Assembly (NCBI GenBank): GCA_963803015.1
Contig: CAWDKV010000004.1
Span: 248,001 to 312,000, forward strand
Reading direction: 5' to 3'
Length of the DNA: 64,000 bases
From: Berkiella sp963803015
GTDB taxonomy: Bacteria; Pseudomonadota; Gammaproteobacteria; Berkiellales; Berkiellaceae
The notes under the pieces are model-generated. The model searched no databases. It worked only from the letters and a program-made list of their open reading frames with translations, and was not told the origin of the DNA. Within the stretch, counting starts at the first letter, position 1, and every line of letters begins with the position of its first letter. Shown here in pieces: positions 63,901 through 64,000 of the stretch. The translations under genes and the position numbers were made by a program.

Positions 63901-64000
63901 AAGAAAAGTGCTCAAGATCTGTGCGAAAAAAGTTTATGAAGTTTTTTAAAATTACAATGCAATTGCCCTGCCTGAGCATACGTTACCTTAATAACATACT

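Overview
The window is chromosomal DNA from a moderately AT-rich gammaproteobacterium. Two conserved housekeeping blocks identify the group. The first (4.7-22 kb) is prmC-prfA-hemA, divergent from a TPR gene, then lolB-ispE-tRNA-Gln-prs-rplY-pth-ychF-tRNA-Met, the order familiar from Pseudomonas-type genomes. The second (27-49 kb) is miaB-phoH-ybeY-ybeX-lnt, then leuS-lptE-holA-rsfS-rlmH-mrdA-mrdB-mltB-rlpA-dacA-lipB-lipA. Between these blocks lie genes with eukaryote-like domains and low-complexity tails, typical of Dot/Icm-type effector repertoires. I therefore favour an intracellular member of the Legionellales (Legionella/Coxiella/Berkiella-like). The species cannot be fixed from this sequence, and no secretion-system gene is in view.

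Layout: 0-2 kb, the start of an exported protein gene (minus) and a coiled-coil effector-like gene ending in EPIYA-like tyrosine motifs. 2.3-4.8 kb, a DUF898 membrane protein paired with an M48 peptidase. 4.7-10.5 kb, translation termination and haem genes, a TPR protein and a YkuD-type L,D-transpeptidase. 10.7-16.5 kb, an accessory island (two tandem paralogues, an LRR protein, a Ser/Thr-kinase-like protein) inserted before lolB. 16.5-22 kb, the lolB-to-tRNA-Met block. 22.3-27.3 kb, metabolic accessory genes (AtzG-like protein, amidase, MBL hydrolase, degenerate shikimate-kinase-like protein, GATase, phosphoesterase). 27.4-32.7 kb, the miaB-lnt operon. 32.7-34.6 kb, an NLS-bearing candidate effector, a peptide with a bacteriocin-type leader and a small lipoprotein. 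34.6-48.6 kb, the leuS-to-lipA cell-wall and lipoate block. 48.8-53.7 kb, low-complexity proteins, Hsp20 with a sigma-32 promoter, an HU protein with a histone-H1-like tail, and a RasGEF-domain protein. 53.7-58.6 kb, ubiX, mpl, a membrane protein, pfp and an exported hydratase-like protein. 58.8-63.8 kb, two very large effector-like genes, one with a lipid-kinase-like motif set and one with a possible permuted cysteine-protease pair.

The most distinctive findings are: (1) a RasGEF (CDC25-type) protein; (2) several other host-directed candidates (kinase-like, PI-kinase-like, NLS, EPIYA-like); (3) a family of roughly 125-bp palindromic MITE-like elements whose copies have different inner arms that still pair. 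One copy supplies the last codons and stop of ispE and runs up to tRNA-Gln. A collapsed copy lies where nadD is normally found.
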